Part shown: positions 44,758 through 54,105 of the stretch, in pieces
Numbering within the stretch: position 1 is the first letter of the stretch
How the letters are laid out: each line of letters begins with the position of its first letter
From: Actinomycetes bacterium
GTDB lineage: Bacteria; Actinomycetota; Actinomycetes; Nanopelagicales; Nanopelagicaceae
DNA length: 64,000 nucleotides
Reading direction: 5' to 3'
Assembly (NCBI GenBank): GCA_014190155.1
Contig: BJFY01000007.1
Location: 22,734 to 86,733, forward strand
Notes under the pieces: generated by a model
The model's input: the letters and a program-made list of their open reading frames with translations, nothing else
The model's database searches: none
What the model was told of the DNA's origin: nothing
Program-made: the position numbers and the translations under genes

Positions 44758-45906
44758 TTAAGCTAGTAAATGTTTATTTTTTGCAATAGAAGCAAGTAAC
44801 CGCTCAATATCTTCACTGTTGTTATAAAAGTGTGGGCTAATTCGGATATTGCTATCGCGCGATGAAATCACAACTTTATCTTGGGCAACTGCGGCAACCA
44901 TTGCGTGTTCATCGGTAACTTTGACGGCGAGCATCGCAGCATGAAAACCATCTCCAGCAGGGGTCGCGCACTTTCCGCCAAGTGAAGTGATGCCTTCGCG
45001 CATTTGGTTATGCAAAACCTTGGTATGTGCCCATGCATTATCTAGACCTACTTCAAGTAGTAATCCAAGTCCAGCTTTTGCAGCATAAAGACTTGGTATC
45101 GGTGGCGTTCCAGATTCAAATCGACGCGCATCTGGTGCTGGATCGTATTTCATAATATCCATTGCGAAAATATCGCGCGCTGCAAACCAACCGGTCATAG
45201 TTGGGATTGCTTTCATAACATTCTTCTTATTTACCAACATAAAGCCAACGCCAGGGCAGCTCAACATATATTTCAATACGCCGCCGACTAAGAAATCTGC
45301 ACCTAATTCTTCAAAGTTAATTGGGATTGCTCCGGCAGATTGGTAAGCATCAACCAATACTGGAATACCGCGTGAATGTGCTAAATCAACAATAGCTTTG
45401 ATGTCGGTCATCGAACCGTTACGATAACAAACATGAGTCACTGCTACTAAAACTGTTTTATCATCGATTGCTGCTGCAACTTTTGCGATATCTAACCGAT
45501 TATCAGCTTCTGCGGGAACGTGCACAATCTCGGCACCACGAAGTTCTTGCGCATGTGAAATTTGGCCAACGGTTGGAAATTCCAAACCAGTTGTAACAAT
45601 CTTGTTTTTGCCTTTTGTAAAATCAATTGCACTCATTAAAGAAGAAACGCCTGCAGACGCAGAAGTAGTAATTGCTACTTGATCTGGAGTTGTGCTGAAA
45701 ACTTTCGCAATAAGTCCGCGAACATCTTCTTGACGACCAACCCACTCTTCCCAAAGTGATCCGCGTTCATCCATGCCATCTAAATATTGGCTAAAAGCGG
45801 CACGCACTTCATGGGAGAGCGCACCTTGGGAGCAACTATTTAAATATGCAACGGATCCAAAAACTGGAAACCGATCACGATATTTTGCAGCGGTATCAAG
45901 AGCCAT
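44758..45906 (-). CDS. Kynureninase-like class V aminotransferase-fold enzyme
   Basis: A 382-residue PLP enzyme. The N-terminal YLNSCSQGALSHEVRAAFSQYL, LVDAYQSAGAIPINFEELGADFLVGG with the PLP Lys in GGVLKYMLSC near residue 220, and FESGTPPIPSLYAAKAGLGL near 270 follow the kynureninase/class V pattern. Kynureninase cleaves kynurenine to anthranilate and alanine. Because tryptophan dioxygenase and a kynurenine-formamidase-type protein are encoded nearby, I assign it as kynureninase; an isopenicillin-N-epimerase-like or desulfurase-like activity cannot be excluded from sequence alone. Confidence 0.75.
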   Translation of the reverse strand: MALDTAAKYRDRFPVFGSVAYLNSCSQGALSHEVRAAFSQYLDGMDERGSLWEEWVGRQEDVRGLIAKVFSTTPDQVAITTSASAGVSSLMSAIDFTKGKNKIVTTGLEFPTVGQISHAQELRGAEIVHVPAEADNRLDIAKVAAAIDDKTVLVAVTHVCYRNGSMTDIKAIVDLAHSRGIPVLVDAYQSAGAIPINFEELGADFLVGGVLKYMLSCPGVGFMLVNKKNVMKAIPTMTGWFAARDIFAMDIMKYDPAPDARRFESGTPPIPSLYAAKAGLGLLLEVGLDNAWAHTKVLHNQMREGITSLGGKCATPAGDGFHAAMLAVKVTDEHAMVAAVAQDKVVISSRDSNIRISPHFYNNSEDIERLLASIAKNKHLLA

Positions 45907-46101
45907 GGTGCAATCCTCTCCTTTTTACCCCCGTTATGTGAACTTTAACCTTAAAAAGTGCCTTAGGTCACATGGAAAGTTATCGAATATTTATCTGCGG
46001 ATACTTGAAAGCACGTTGCAAAGGGAGAAGTATCGTTGTCACTTATCGGAAGTTGCCCTCAATAATGAGGTCAAAGGATAATAAACATAGGGAGAGCATA
46101 A
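45907..46101. promoter_or_regulatory. Divergent promoter region between kynureninase-like and Liv transporter genes
   Basis: This 195-base gap drives both directions. It contains a spaced inverted repeat, ATGTGAAC at 45936-45943 and GGTCACAT at 45966-45973 (7 of 8 positions), close to the kynureninase side, and AT-rich -10 candidates. The forward gene has GGGAGAG before its start. No gene is seen in the gap. Confidence 0.4.
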
Positions 46102-47304
46102 ATGAAATTTACAAAAAGATTAGCAATTGGATTTGTGGTGCTTGCGCTCGCGCTTACTGGCTGTTCCAGTAGTAGCGAAAAAGCTGTTGATTGCACCGAG
46201 CCAATTCTGATTGGTGCAGCAATGGCACAGACTGGATTCATGTCCCCATTTGATGGTCCAGCTTTGACCACCGCACAGATCGCAGTCGATAAAATCAATG
46301 CTGCGGGTGGCGTTAACGGTTGTCAACTAGTTTTAGAAGCTGTTGATACTGAAACAAATCCCGATAAAGGACAACAGATTGCTACTGATCTCATCGCCAA
46401 AGGTGCAAAACTACTTCTCGTTACTTGTGATGCTGATATTAATTTAAAGTCTTCTCAAGTTGCTAACGATGCTGGAGTTCTCGTAATTGCTCCATGCGTT
46501 GGTTCAACCGCAATGGGTCCAGATAATGGACTTGATCTTGGTTATTCACTTGGCTCTGCCGTACCTGGCGAAGCTGCGATTATGGCTGAGTATGCATATG
46601 AGAAACTTGGTCAGACTGCAACGCTCTTTAAAGATATGTCTATCGCTTATACAACAAGCCAATGCGATGCTTTCGAAGCTCGATTCAAAGAGCTCGGTGG
46701 AACTGTGAAATCAGTTCAACAATTCAGCCAAACTCAAGCTGGTGCACTCGATAAGCCAGTTAAAGCACAGGTTGCTAATGCTAAGAAAGATGCAGCTGGC
46801 GTAATTGCACTTTGCTCTTACCCAGGCGGTGGAGCCGAAGCTCTTGCAGCAATTCGTGCTGGTGGCTTAAACACTCCAGTTATTTCTGGCTTTGGACTTG
46901 ATGGTGCTTTCTGGTTAGGTGCTGTTCCAAATCTCAGTAACTTCACAACAGTTACTTACGCCTCGGTATTTGGTGATGACTCAAATCCAAAGGTAGTAGA
47001 ACTTCTTGCTGCTTTTAAGGAAAAAACTGGTCAAGACGCTGCTACAGGTGGACTGATTACCGGTGCATCAGCAATTGAAGCATTTGCGTTAGCTGCAACA
47101 CGCGCTAGCTCATTTGACGGAAAAGCAATGGCTGCAGAAATGAATAAGTTTGCCAACGAAGATTTAACCGCTGGCCCAACTTCATTTACAGACACTCTGC
47201 ACGTCAACGTTTCCCGCCCAATGGCAGTCATAACTGTCACTAACGGAAAGCATGCATTTGTAGAATATCGCGCAGCAGTAAAGCCAACCTTCCCAACTAA
47301 GTAA
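46102..47304 (+). CDS. Liv-type ABC transporter substrate-binding lipoprotein
   Basis: A 400-residue periplasmic-binding type I protein. The signal peptide ends in a lipobox LALTGCSSSSE (Cys near residue 21), so it is lipid-anchored. The mature protein reads PILIGAAMAQTGFMSPFDGPAL and later GLITGASAIEAFALAA, the usual LivK-like order. Liv-family binding proteins take branched-chain amino acids, urea, amides or aromatic compounds. Position among tryptophan-catabolic genes suggests tryptophan, kynurenine, anthranilate or indole acids, which is inference. Confidence 0.88.
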   Translation: MKFTKRLAIGFVVLALALTGCSSSSEKAVDCTEPILIGAAMAQTGFMSPFDGPALTTAQIAVDKINAAGGVNGCQLVLEAVDTETNPDKGQQIATDLIAKGAKLLLVTCDADINLKSSQVANDAGVLVIAPCVGSTAMGPDNGLDLGYSLGSAVPGEAAIMAEYAYEKLGQTATLFKDMSIAYTTSQCDAFEARFKELGGTVKSVQQFSQTQAGALDKPVKAQVANAKKDAAGVIALCSYPGGGAEALAAIRAGGLNTPVISGFGLDGAFWLGAVPNLSNFTTVTYASVFGDDSNPKVVELLAAFKEKTGQDAATGGLITGASAIEAFALAATRASSFDGKAMAAEMNKFANEDLTAGPTSFTDTLHVNVSRPMAVITVTNGKHAFVEYRAAVKPTFPTK

Positions 47305-47334
47305 CTTAGTTTGAGGTTGTAACAATTAAATAGA

Positions 47335-47372
47335 TAGAGGTGTGTGACCAACAGTCACACACCTCTATTTTT
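47335..47372 (+). terminator. Intrinsic terminator after binding-protein gene
   Basis: TAGAGGTGTGTGAC (47335-47348) and GTCACACACCTCTA (47354-47367) form a perfect 14-bp stem with loop CAACA, followed by TTTTTATTATATT. It lies between the binding-protein gene and the ATPase genes, so most transcripts would stop here and the binding protein would be in excess. Confidence 0.93.
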
Positions 47373-47408
47373 ATTATATTAGGCTGTGCCGCATTGGAGA
47401 GGTGGTAA

Positions 47409-48164
47409 GTGGTGGAAAGTTCGTTTAGCGCGACTGGTATTAGTAAATCTTTTGGCGCGCTTAAAGTTTTAGAGAATGTATCCATCACAATTAATTCTGG
47501 TGAGATGGTTGGCTTGCTCGGCCCAAATGGTGCTGGGAAAACAACATTTATAAATATTGTTGCAGGTTATGAACATCAAGATAGTGGCTCAGTCTCACTT
47601 GATGGAAACTCTCTTGATGGAATGGCCCCACATGATCGAGCCCGCATTGGTTTAGCTAGAACTTTTCAATCCGGAAGACTTTTTTCAAATTTGCCGGTAT
47701 CGGAAAATATTGCACTTGGTGCTCTTGGGCTGGGTACCACGACCAAAATCGCAAATGAGCGCACCAACTCCATTTTAGAAATCTTAAATTTGGATCCGCT
47801 AGCTAACCTAAAGGCCGGAAGCATCTCTCATGGAAATGCGCGCCTAGTCGGACTTGCCAGAGCAGTAGCGGCAAATCCAAAATATTTAATTATGGATGAG
47901 CCTGCAGCCGGACTAAATGAACACGAAGTTCCACATTTGCTTGATGCGCTATCGAAAATAAATAAGGACTTAGGTTGTGGGATGTTTTTAGTCGAACACA
48001 ATGTTGGTCTTGTCGCGAAGGCATGTAGCAGGGTGGTTGTACTAAACACTGGAAATCTTATTTTTGATGGCACCCCATTTGATGCGCTAAATAATGATGC
48101 GGTTAAGAGTGCTTATTTGGGTGATACCTCACTTGAAGAAACTGCAGAAAGCAGTAAAAAATAA
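47409..48164 (+). CDS. LivG-like ABC transporter ATPase
   Basis: A 251-residue ATPase. Walker A is LLGPNGAGKTTFINI near residue 36, the signature region reads ISHGNARLVGLARAVA (with SHGNA instead of the usual LSGGQ) near 136, and Walker B is YLIMDEPAAGLN near 157. It pairs with the LivF-like ATPase next to it. The start is GTG with GGAGAGG upstream. The stop overlaps the next start (TAATG). Confidence 0.93.
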   Translation: MVESSFSATGISKSFGALKVLENVSITINSGEMVGLLGPNGAGKTTFINIVAGYEHQDSGSVSLDGNSLDGMAPHDRARIGLARTFQSGRLFSNLPVSENIALGALGLGTTTKIANERTNSILEILNLDPLANLKAGSISHGNARLVGLARAVAANPKYLIMDEPAAGLNEHEVPHLLDALSKINKDLGCGMFLVEHNVGLVAKACSRVVVLNTGNLIFDGTPFDALNNDAVKSAYLGDTSLEETAESSKK

Positions 48165-48880
48165 TGTCGCTTCTTGAAGTTAATGACGTATATTCCGGAT
48201 ATGGAAAAGTAGAAGTCTTATTTGGCATTTCTTTTAAAATTGAACCAGGAAAATCTCTTGGAATTGTGGGACCAAACGGCGTTGGAAAATCAACACTACT
48301 AAAGACTATTGTGGGAGAAATCCAACCAAAGTCTGGAGCGATAAGTTTAAACGGAATTGAGATATTAGGAAAAGGTCCAGAAGATATTGTTAGATTGGGT
48401 CTCTGTCTAGTTCCAGAGGGCCGTCAAATCTTTGGTGGATTGAGTGTTGCTGAGAATCTTCAACTTGGACTTACTGGCCGACAAGATAAATCAACCAGTA
48501 AAAAGGCACTTGATAAAGTCAAGGAAATCTTCCCGGTTCTGACTTCGCATGCAAAACATCAAGCAGGAATGTTAAGTGGCGGCCAACAACAACAGTTAGC
48601 AATTGCAAGAGCGCTTATAGCTGACCCAAAAATCTTATTGCTAGATGAACCTAGTTTAGGTCTCTCGCCAACAGTAATTAAGGATGTTTTTGATCAACTT
48701 AAATCGATAATTTCCAATGGCACCTCTGTAATTATCGTCGAACAAAGAGCGCACTTAGTAACTAGCTTTGCTGACGAAACCTTAATAATGAGAAATGGCA
48801 AGATCCAAGCAAGAATTACACCTGAGGATGCGAAAGATGAATTGAAGTTAAAGCACGCTTACTTTGGATCGGATAACTAA
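48164..48880 (+). CDS. LivF-like ABC transporter ATPase
   Basis: A 238-residue ATPase. Walker A is VGPNGVGKSTLLKT near residue 37, the signature is MLSGGQQQQLAIARAL near 135, and Walker B is ILLLDEPSLGLSP near 157. The overlap with the LivG-like stop indicates coupled translation. Together with LivG it forms the heterodimeric ATPase for the LivH/LivM permeases. Confidence 0.95.
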   Translation: MSLLEVNDVYSGYGKVEVLFGISFKIEPGKSLGIVGPNGVGKSTLLKTIVGEIQPKSGAISLNGIEILGKGPEDIVRLGLCLVPEGRQIFGGLSVAENLQLGLTGRQDKSTSKKALDKVKEIFPVLTSHAKHQAGMLSGGQQQQLAIARALIADPKILLLDEPSLGLSPTVIKDVFDQLKSIISNGTSVIIVEQRAHLVTSFADETLIMRNGKIQARITPEDAKDELKLKHAYFGSDN

Positions 48881-49753
48881 ATGATTCAAGCGATACTAGA
48901 TGCGATTAGTCTCGGCGGAACATATGCACTTGCTGCCTTAGGTTTGGGTTTGGTATTCGGTGTTATGCGTTTAGTTAATTTTGCGCATGCTGAATTAATC
49001 ACAATTTCTGCATACATTCTCGTTGTTACTAATGACCTACCTTTATTGGTGAGTTTCATAATTGCTGCGGTCGTAACTACGCTATTAGCGGTCGCGATGG
49101 AACTTTTAATTTATCGAAGGCTTCGGGGAACTGGGCCAGCAATCATGTTAATTGCATCTTTTGGGCTTTCAGTTTTACTACAACGCGTTTATGAGTTGAT
49201 TTTTGGAGCTTTACCTAAATCTGCGGCAATTGCGCCATGGATGAGTGGTGAGGTTAAAGTTGCTGGAGCATCAGTCACAATTTCTAGTATTGCAACGGTA
49301 GTAATTACTATCGTGATTTTATTAATAGCTGGATATTTAATTGAACGTACTTCTTTGGGTTTACAGCTTCGCGCAGCAGCTATCGATTTTAAAACTGCAC
49401 GTTTACTTGGAGTCCGTTCTAATCGATTGATTGCTGCCGCGTTTGCGATTAGCGGCGTTCTTGCTGCAATTGTCGGATTCATCGTCGTAGTTGAAAACCC
49501 TCAAGTTTCGCCGATGTATGGCGTCAACATAACAATTCTGGCGCTGGTTGGAATAGTTATTGGAGGAATATCTTCGCTTAGAGGATCCGCTCTCGGTGGG
49601 TTCATGGTTGGTGTGATTCTTAGTTTGCTAAATACTTTTCTGGGAAATGCGCGGGTTTATGCGTATTCATGGTTATTCCTTTTAGTATTAATAATTCTTC
49701 TAGTTAGACCTGGTGGAATCATGAGTAAAGCTAATGAAATGGAGAGAGTCTGA
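48881..49753 (+). CDS. LivH-like ABC transporter permease
   Basis: A 290-residue membrane protein with about eight helices. The N-terminal ALGLGLVFGVMRLVNFAHAE is the diagnostic LivH box, and GILVGISSLRG-type sequence (IVIGGISSLRGSALGGFM) marks the cytoplasmic coupling loop near residue 228. It begins directly after the LivF stop and its stop overlaps the LivM start (TGATG). Confidence 0.94.
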   Translation: MIQAILDAISLGGTYALAALGLGLVFGVMRLVNFAHAELITISAYILVVTNDLPLLVSFIIAAVVTTLLAVAMELLIYRRLRGTGPAIMLIASFGLSVLLQRVYELIFGALPKSAAIAPWMSGEVKVAGASVTISSIATVVITIVILLIAGYLIERTSLGLQLRAAAIDFKTARLLGVRSNRLIAAAFAISGVLAAIVGFIVVVENPQVSPMYGVNITILALVGIVIGGISSLRGSALGGFMVGVILSLLNTFLGNARVYAYSWLFLLVLIILLVRPGGIMSKANEMERV

Positions 49754-50799
49754 TGGAAAAAATTAAGAACATCAGCGGAATTACCCGCTTTTCATTAACT
49801 GAACTCTTTGGTCCAATCCTAATTATTACTGCTGCATCCTGCTTAATCGGTTTTAGTTCAGCAAGCTTGATGCTTACCGTGCAATTTGCGCTTTGCTATT
49901 TTGTAATGGTTCTTGCTTTACAAGTTTTCGTAGGAAATTCAGGCGTTCTTTCATTTGGACATGGCGCTTTCGCGATGTTGGGAGCATTTGTCTCGGGTCT
50001 CTTAACAGCGCCAGTCCGAATTAAAAATAATGCGTTATCAATGACAGATTTATTGCAATCAATTGCAGATATTCAAGTAAATCTTTATCTGAGTTTATTG
50101 ATTGCTGCAATTGTTGGTGGCGTAGTTGCAGGAATAACTGGAGTTTTCTTAATGAGATTGAATGGTCTTGCAGCCGGAATCGCAACTTTCGCTTTGTTAG
50201 GTGTTGCTTATAATTTCTTTTTCAACAATACGAAATTTGGCCCAGGCTCTCAAGCGCTACCAGGTGTTCCCAAATTTCAGAATTTATTCATTCCGCTGCT
50301 ATTAGCTTTAGTGGCTTTGGTACTTGTTTATCTATTGAATGTATCTAGTATCGGTAGAACGCTAAGAGCAACTCGCGAAGATAATTTAGCGGCACCTGCT
50401 CTTGGAATTAACATTATTCGGGTTAGAAGAATTGCCTTTGCGCTCTCTGGGGCACTTGCTGGCTTAGCTGGCGCTATGTACTCACATGTAGCAGGAACAG
50501 TTCAAGTGCAAGATTATTACTTAGGCTTCACTTTTCTTACACTTTCAATGTTGGTAATTGGCGGTAGCGGCAGTATTTGGGGTGCGCTTGTCGGCACTCT
50601 ACTTGTGATCTCAGTCGGACAAGTTTTACTGATGATGGAACAAGGTAAAGCAATCTTTGGATTATCGATTGATTTACCAAACGGTGCGAGGGCAATTTTC
50701 ATTGCCGCCACTTTAGTCGTGGCTCTATTGTGGCGATCTTCAGGGGTAACAAATGGGAAAGAATTTGCATTTCCTAATTTTAAGAAAAAGTCTAACTAG
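49753..50799 (+). CDS. LivM-like ABC transporter permease
   Basis: A 348-residue membrane protein with about nine helices. Motifs include LQVFVGNSGVLSFGHGAFAM near residue 58 and the LivM coupling loop VIGGSGSIWGALVGTLL near 266. It completes a binding-protein, LivG, LivF, LivH, LivM set. The last eight bases overlap the convergent SDR gene. Confidence 0.94.
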   Translation: MEKIKNISGITRFSLTELFGPILIITAASCLIGFSSASLMLTVQFALCYFVMVLALQVFVGNSGVLSFGHGAFAMLGAFVSGLLTAPVRIKNNALSMTDLLQSIADIQVNLYLSLLIAAIVGGVVAGITGVFLMRLNGLAAGIATFALLGVAYNFFFNNTKFGPGSQALPGVPKFQNLFIPLLLALVALVLVYLLNVSSIGRTLRATREDNLAAPALGINIIRVRRIAFALSGALAGLAGAMYSHVAGTVQVQDYYLGFTFLTLSMLVIGGSGSIWGALVGTLLVISVGQVLLMMEQGKAIFGLSIDLPNGARAIFIAATLVVALLWRSSGVTNGKEFAFPNFKKKSN

Positions 50800-51568
50800 G
50801 CATCAATCTGCCGCCGTTAACATCTAAAACAGTTCCGGTCATGTAAGAAGCGGCGTCACTGGCTAAAAATAAAACTGGCTGAACACATTCATTTATCTCT
50901 GGCATCCGTTTTAGCGGAATTGCATTTAGCACTTCATTTCTTTCAGATTCGGCTAGTGCGTCAAACATCCCTTGCAACCGTCCAGTTAAGAAAAGTCCAG
51001 GCGCAATTGCATTTACTCTAATTTTGTCAGCACCGACTTCGCGCGCAAGCCTGCGAGTTAAACCTAGAATGGCAGATTTTGCAGCGGCATATGGAACGCC
51101 CGTTACTGGGCTTGCGCCACGACCACCAATCGAAGAAAAAGTAACGATAGAACCGCCTCCAGCTTTTTTCATATGTTCTATTACCGCGCGCGCACAATTA
51201 AAAGTCCCTTTTACATTTACATCTAGGACTAAATCAATGTCTGCTTCGCTAATCTCATTTAAATCGCGCGGTGTGCCCAGCGATCCACCAGCTGCTGCAA
51301 TTAAAATATCAACCCGGCCAAATTTTTCGGCGACTGCATCAACCGCCTTCTTGACTGCAGCATCATCGCGCACATCCACTACCTCCCCAATTACCTTTGA
51401 TCCAGAAGTAGAAAAGGCGGCGACACTCTTTTGTAGGGTCTCTTGGTTGGTGTCAAATATTGCAACCATTGCGCCTTCGCTAAGCAGCGCCTCTGCAATA
51501 GCAGAACCAATACCACCGCTGCCCCCAGTAACGATTGCGGCTTTGCCATTAAATCTCGGACTTAACAT
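50792..51568 (-). CDS. Short-chain dehydrogenase, FabG-like
   Basis: A 258-residue classical SDR. VTGGSGGIGSAIAEAL is at about 14, AAAGGSLG near 92, Ser in VTFSSIGGRGASP near 146 and YAAAK near 160, ending GTVLDVNGGRLMPS. It is the only gene facing away from the monooxygenase/reductase gene and shares its promoter region. It may oxidise or reduce a CoA-bound alicyclic intermediate. A TAGGGT box ends six bases before the ATG. Confidence 0.88.
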   Translation of the reverse strand: MLSPRFNGKAAIVTGGSGGIGSAIAEALLSEGAMVAIFDTNQETLQKSVAAFSTSGSKVIGEVVDVRDDAAVKKAVDAVAEKFGRVDILIAAAGGSLGTPRDLNEISEADIDLVLDVNVKGTFNCARAVIEHMKKAGGGSIVTFSSIGGRGASPVTGVPYAAAKSAILGLTRRLAREVGADKIRVNAIAPGLFLTGRLQGMFDALAESERNEVLNAIPLKRMPEINECVQPVLFLASDAASYMTGTVLDVNGGRLMPS

Positions 51569-51574
51569 GTAGTA

Positions 51575-51616
51575 ACCCTAATCACTATCTCTGGCAGAAG
51601 TAAGTAAGTAACCCTA
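51575..51616. promoter_or_regulatory. Direct repeat AGTAACCCTA in divergent promoter of the monooxygenase
   Basis: AGTAACCCTA occurs at 51571-51580 and again at 51607-51616, 36 bases apart, between the SDR start (51568) and the monooxygenase/reductase start (51688). The first copy contains the minus-strand -10 (TAGGGT, six bases from the SDR ATG). The second could be an upstream regulator site or a second promoter. Confidence 0.45.
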
Positions 51617-51687
51617 TTCTTGGCACGGTTATTATCGCCGTACTGTAATTCGAAATGTACCGGATGGGAAAAAGGTAAAGGAGAGCT

Positions 51688-54102
51688 ATGAAGATTCTTT
51701 CAATTGGCGGCGGCGCTGCTGGGCTTTACTTCGGAATTCTTATGAAAAAACAGAATCCAGCCCATGAAATAACCGTGGTTGAACGTAATCGCCCTTACGA
51801 CACTTTCGGTTGGGGTGTTGTTTTTTCTGATCAAACGCTTAGTAATTTTGTGCGAGCAGATGAAAAAACTGCTCGCGAAATTCTTGGTTCATTCAATCAT
51901 TGGGATGACATTGATGTACGGATCGATGATGAAAGTTTTATCTCTGGCGGCCACGGTTTCTGCGGAATCGGTCGCAAGCGGTTACTTAATATTTTGCAGA
52001 CACGTTGTGAAGAACTTGGCGTAAATTTAGTTTTTGAAACTGAAGTGAAAGATGATCAAGAAATGGCTGCTAAATATGATGCTGATTTGGTAATAGCAGC
52101 TGATGGTTTAAACAGTGCAATCCGAACCCGCTACGCTGAAACTTTCAAGCCAGATATTGATACTCGTATCTGCCGCTTCGTTTGGCTCGGTACCAAGAAG
52201 ATGTTTAAGGATTTTACTTTCTTGTTTAAAGAGACTGAATTTGGTTGGTTCCAAGCTCATGTTTATCAATTTGATGGTGACACTTCGACTTTTATTGTTG
52301 AAACCCCAGAAGAAGTTTGGAAAAAAGCTGGCCTAGAAGATATGTCGCAAGAAGAAGCTGTTGCTTTCTGCGAAAATTTATTTAAAGAACACCTTGATGG
52401 TGCAAAGCTTCTTACAAATGCAGCGCATTTAAGAGGGTCGGCTATTTGGATTAAATTCCCTAGAGTCATCTGCCAAGAGTGGATCCATTGGAACACTATT
52501 AAAGAAAAGAAAGTCCCAACGATTTTGATGGGTGATGCGGCTCATACTGCGCACTTCTCTATTGGATCTGGAACTAAATTAGCGATGGAAGATGCGATTG
52601 AACTTGCACGCTCATTCGAGACTCTTGCTGCGGGCTCTGGTGATAGTTCAGTAAACCTCGAATCAGTTCTAAAAACTTACCAAGATTTGCGATCTGTAGA
52701 AGTCTTAAAAATCCAGAACGCAGCCCGTAACGCTATGGAGTGGTTTGAACATATAGATCGCTACACCCGACTTCCTGCGGAGCAATTCAATTATTCGTTA
52801 CTAACTAGATCGCAACGGATTAGCCATGAAAATTTACGAGTACGCGATGCTAACTTCTTAGATGGATACGAACGTTGGTATGCTGAAAAAGCATTTGCTG
52901 ATGCCGGGGTACCCTTGCCAAAATCCGGTAGCCAAATCCCACCGATGCTCACACCGTTAAAAGTTCGTGATGTAGTTCTAAAAAATCGTATTGTGGTTTC
53001 GCCGATGGCGCAATATTCAGCTCATGACGGAATACCTGCTGATTATCACCTTGTGCATTTAGGTGCGCGTGCAATGGGTGGCGCAGGATTGGTATTTACC
53101 GAAATGACATGCGTGACTGCAGATGCTCGAATAACGCCAGGATGCCCAGGTATGTACACCCCAGAACACACTGCCGGATGGAAACGAATTGTAAATTTTG
53201 TTCACGAAAATTCCGAGGCCAAAATTGCGATGCAAATTGGTCATGCTGGTGCAAAAGGTGCAACAAACTTAGCTTGGGAGGGAATCGATAAACCAGTTGC
53301 AAGTGGTGGCTGGGAATTAATTTCAGCATCACCACAACAATATTTAGCAGGCGTTTCCCAAACTTCAAGGGCGATGACTCGCGAAGATATGGACCGAGTT
53401 AAAGCTGACTTTGTTCGCGCAACTAATGCTGGAGCTGAAGCTGGTTTCGATTGGCTAGAACTGCACGCTGCCCACGGCTATTTAATTTCTTCATTTATTT
53501 CCCCACTAACTAATAAACGAACTGATGAATACGGTGGCTCGCTAGAGAATCGACTCCGCTATCCGCTAGAAGTTTTCAACGCAGTCCGCGCCGCCTGGCC
53601 AGCTGGTAAACCAATCAGCGTTCGTATCTCAGCTCATGATTGGGTAGAAGGTGGAATTACCCCAAAAGATGCCGTTGAAATAGCGCGTGCATTTAAAGCT
53701 GCTGGGGCAGATGTCATTGACTGTTCGTCTGGGCAGGTTTCAAAAGAAGAGAAGCCAGTTTATGGTCGGATGTTCCAGACTCCATTCTCAGATCAAATCC
53801 GAAACGAGGTCGGCATAAAAACCATCGCAGTTGGCGCAATTTCTGAGGCTGATCATGCAAATACGATAATTGCAGCTGGTCGCGCCGATCTATGTGCAAT
53901 AGCTCGTCCGCATTTAGCTAATCCAGCATGGACCCTGAATGAAGCTGCAAAAATCGGTTATCTAGATGTGAAATGGCCAAAACAATATGTATCAGCAAAA
54001 GTCCAACTTGAGCGAAATCTAGAACGCGAAAAGATGGCAGCTGAAGCAGCTCGTTCACTTATGACTTATGCAGAAATCACGGCAAAGTTTGAAGAGAGTT
54101 AA
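51688..54102 (+). CDS. 2-aminobenzoyl-CoA monooxygenase/reductase type bifunctional flavoenzyme
   Basis: An 804-residue two-domain protein. Residues 1-400 are an FAD aromatic hydroxylase of the salicylyl-CoA 5-hydroxylase group (SIGGGAAGLYFGIL, LVIAADGLNSAIRTR, LMGDAAHTAHFSIGSG). Residues 415-780 are an Old-Yellow-Enzyme reductase (LKNRIVVSPMAQYSAHDGIP, QIGHAGAKG, LHAAHGYLISSFISPLTNKR). This domain order and length match 2-aminobenzoyl-CoA monooxygenase/reductase, which hydroxylates and then reduces anthraniloyl-CoA to a non-aromatic 5-oxo product; the related bifunctional salicylyl-CoA hydroxylase is the alternative. GGAGAG precedes the ATG. Kynurenine genes nearby strengthen the anthraniloyl-CoA reading. 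Confidence 0.85.
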   Translation: MKILSIGGGAAGLYFGILMKKQNPAHEITVVERNRPYDTFGWGVVFSDQTLSNFVRADEKTAREILGSFNHWDDIDVRIDDESFISGGHGFCGIGRKRLLNILQTRCEELGVNLVFETEVKDDQEMAAKYDADLVIAADGLNSAIRTRYAETFKPDIDTRICRFVWLGTKKMFKDFTFLFKETEFGWFQAHVYQFDGDTSTFIVETPEEVWKKAGLEDMSQEEAVAFCENLFKEHLDGAKLLTNAAHLRGSAIWIKFPRVICQEWIHWNTIKEKKVPTILMGDAAHTAHFSIGSGTKLAMEDAIELARSFETLAAGSGDSSVNLESVLKTYQDLRSVEVLKIQNAARNAMEWFEHIDRYTRLPAEQFNYSLLTRSQRISHENLRVRDANFLDGYERWYAEKAFADAGVPLPKSGSQIPPMLTPLKVRDVVLKNRIVVSPMAQYSAHDGIPADYHLVHLGARAMGGAGLVFTEMTCVTADARITPGCPGMYTPEHTAGWKRIVNFVHENSEAKIAMQIGHAGAKGATNLAWEGIDKPVASGGWELISASPQQYLAGVSQTSRAMTREDMDRVKADFVRATNAGAEAGFDWLELHAAHGYLISSFISPLTNKRTDEYGGSLENRLRYPLEVFNAVRAAWPAGKPISVRISAHDWVEGGITPKDAVEIARAFKAAGADVIDCSSGQVSKEEKPVYGRMFQTPFSDQIRNEVGIKTIAVGAISEADHANTIIAAGRADLCAIARPHLANPAWTLNEAAKIGYLDVKWPKQYVSAKVQLERNLEREKMAAEAARSLMTYAEITAKFEES

Positions 54103-54105
54103 GCC

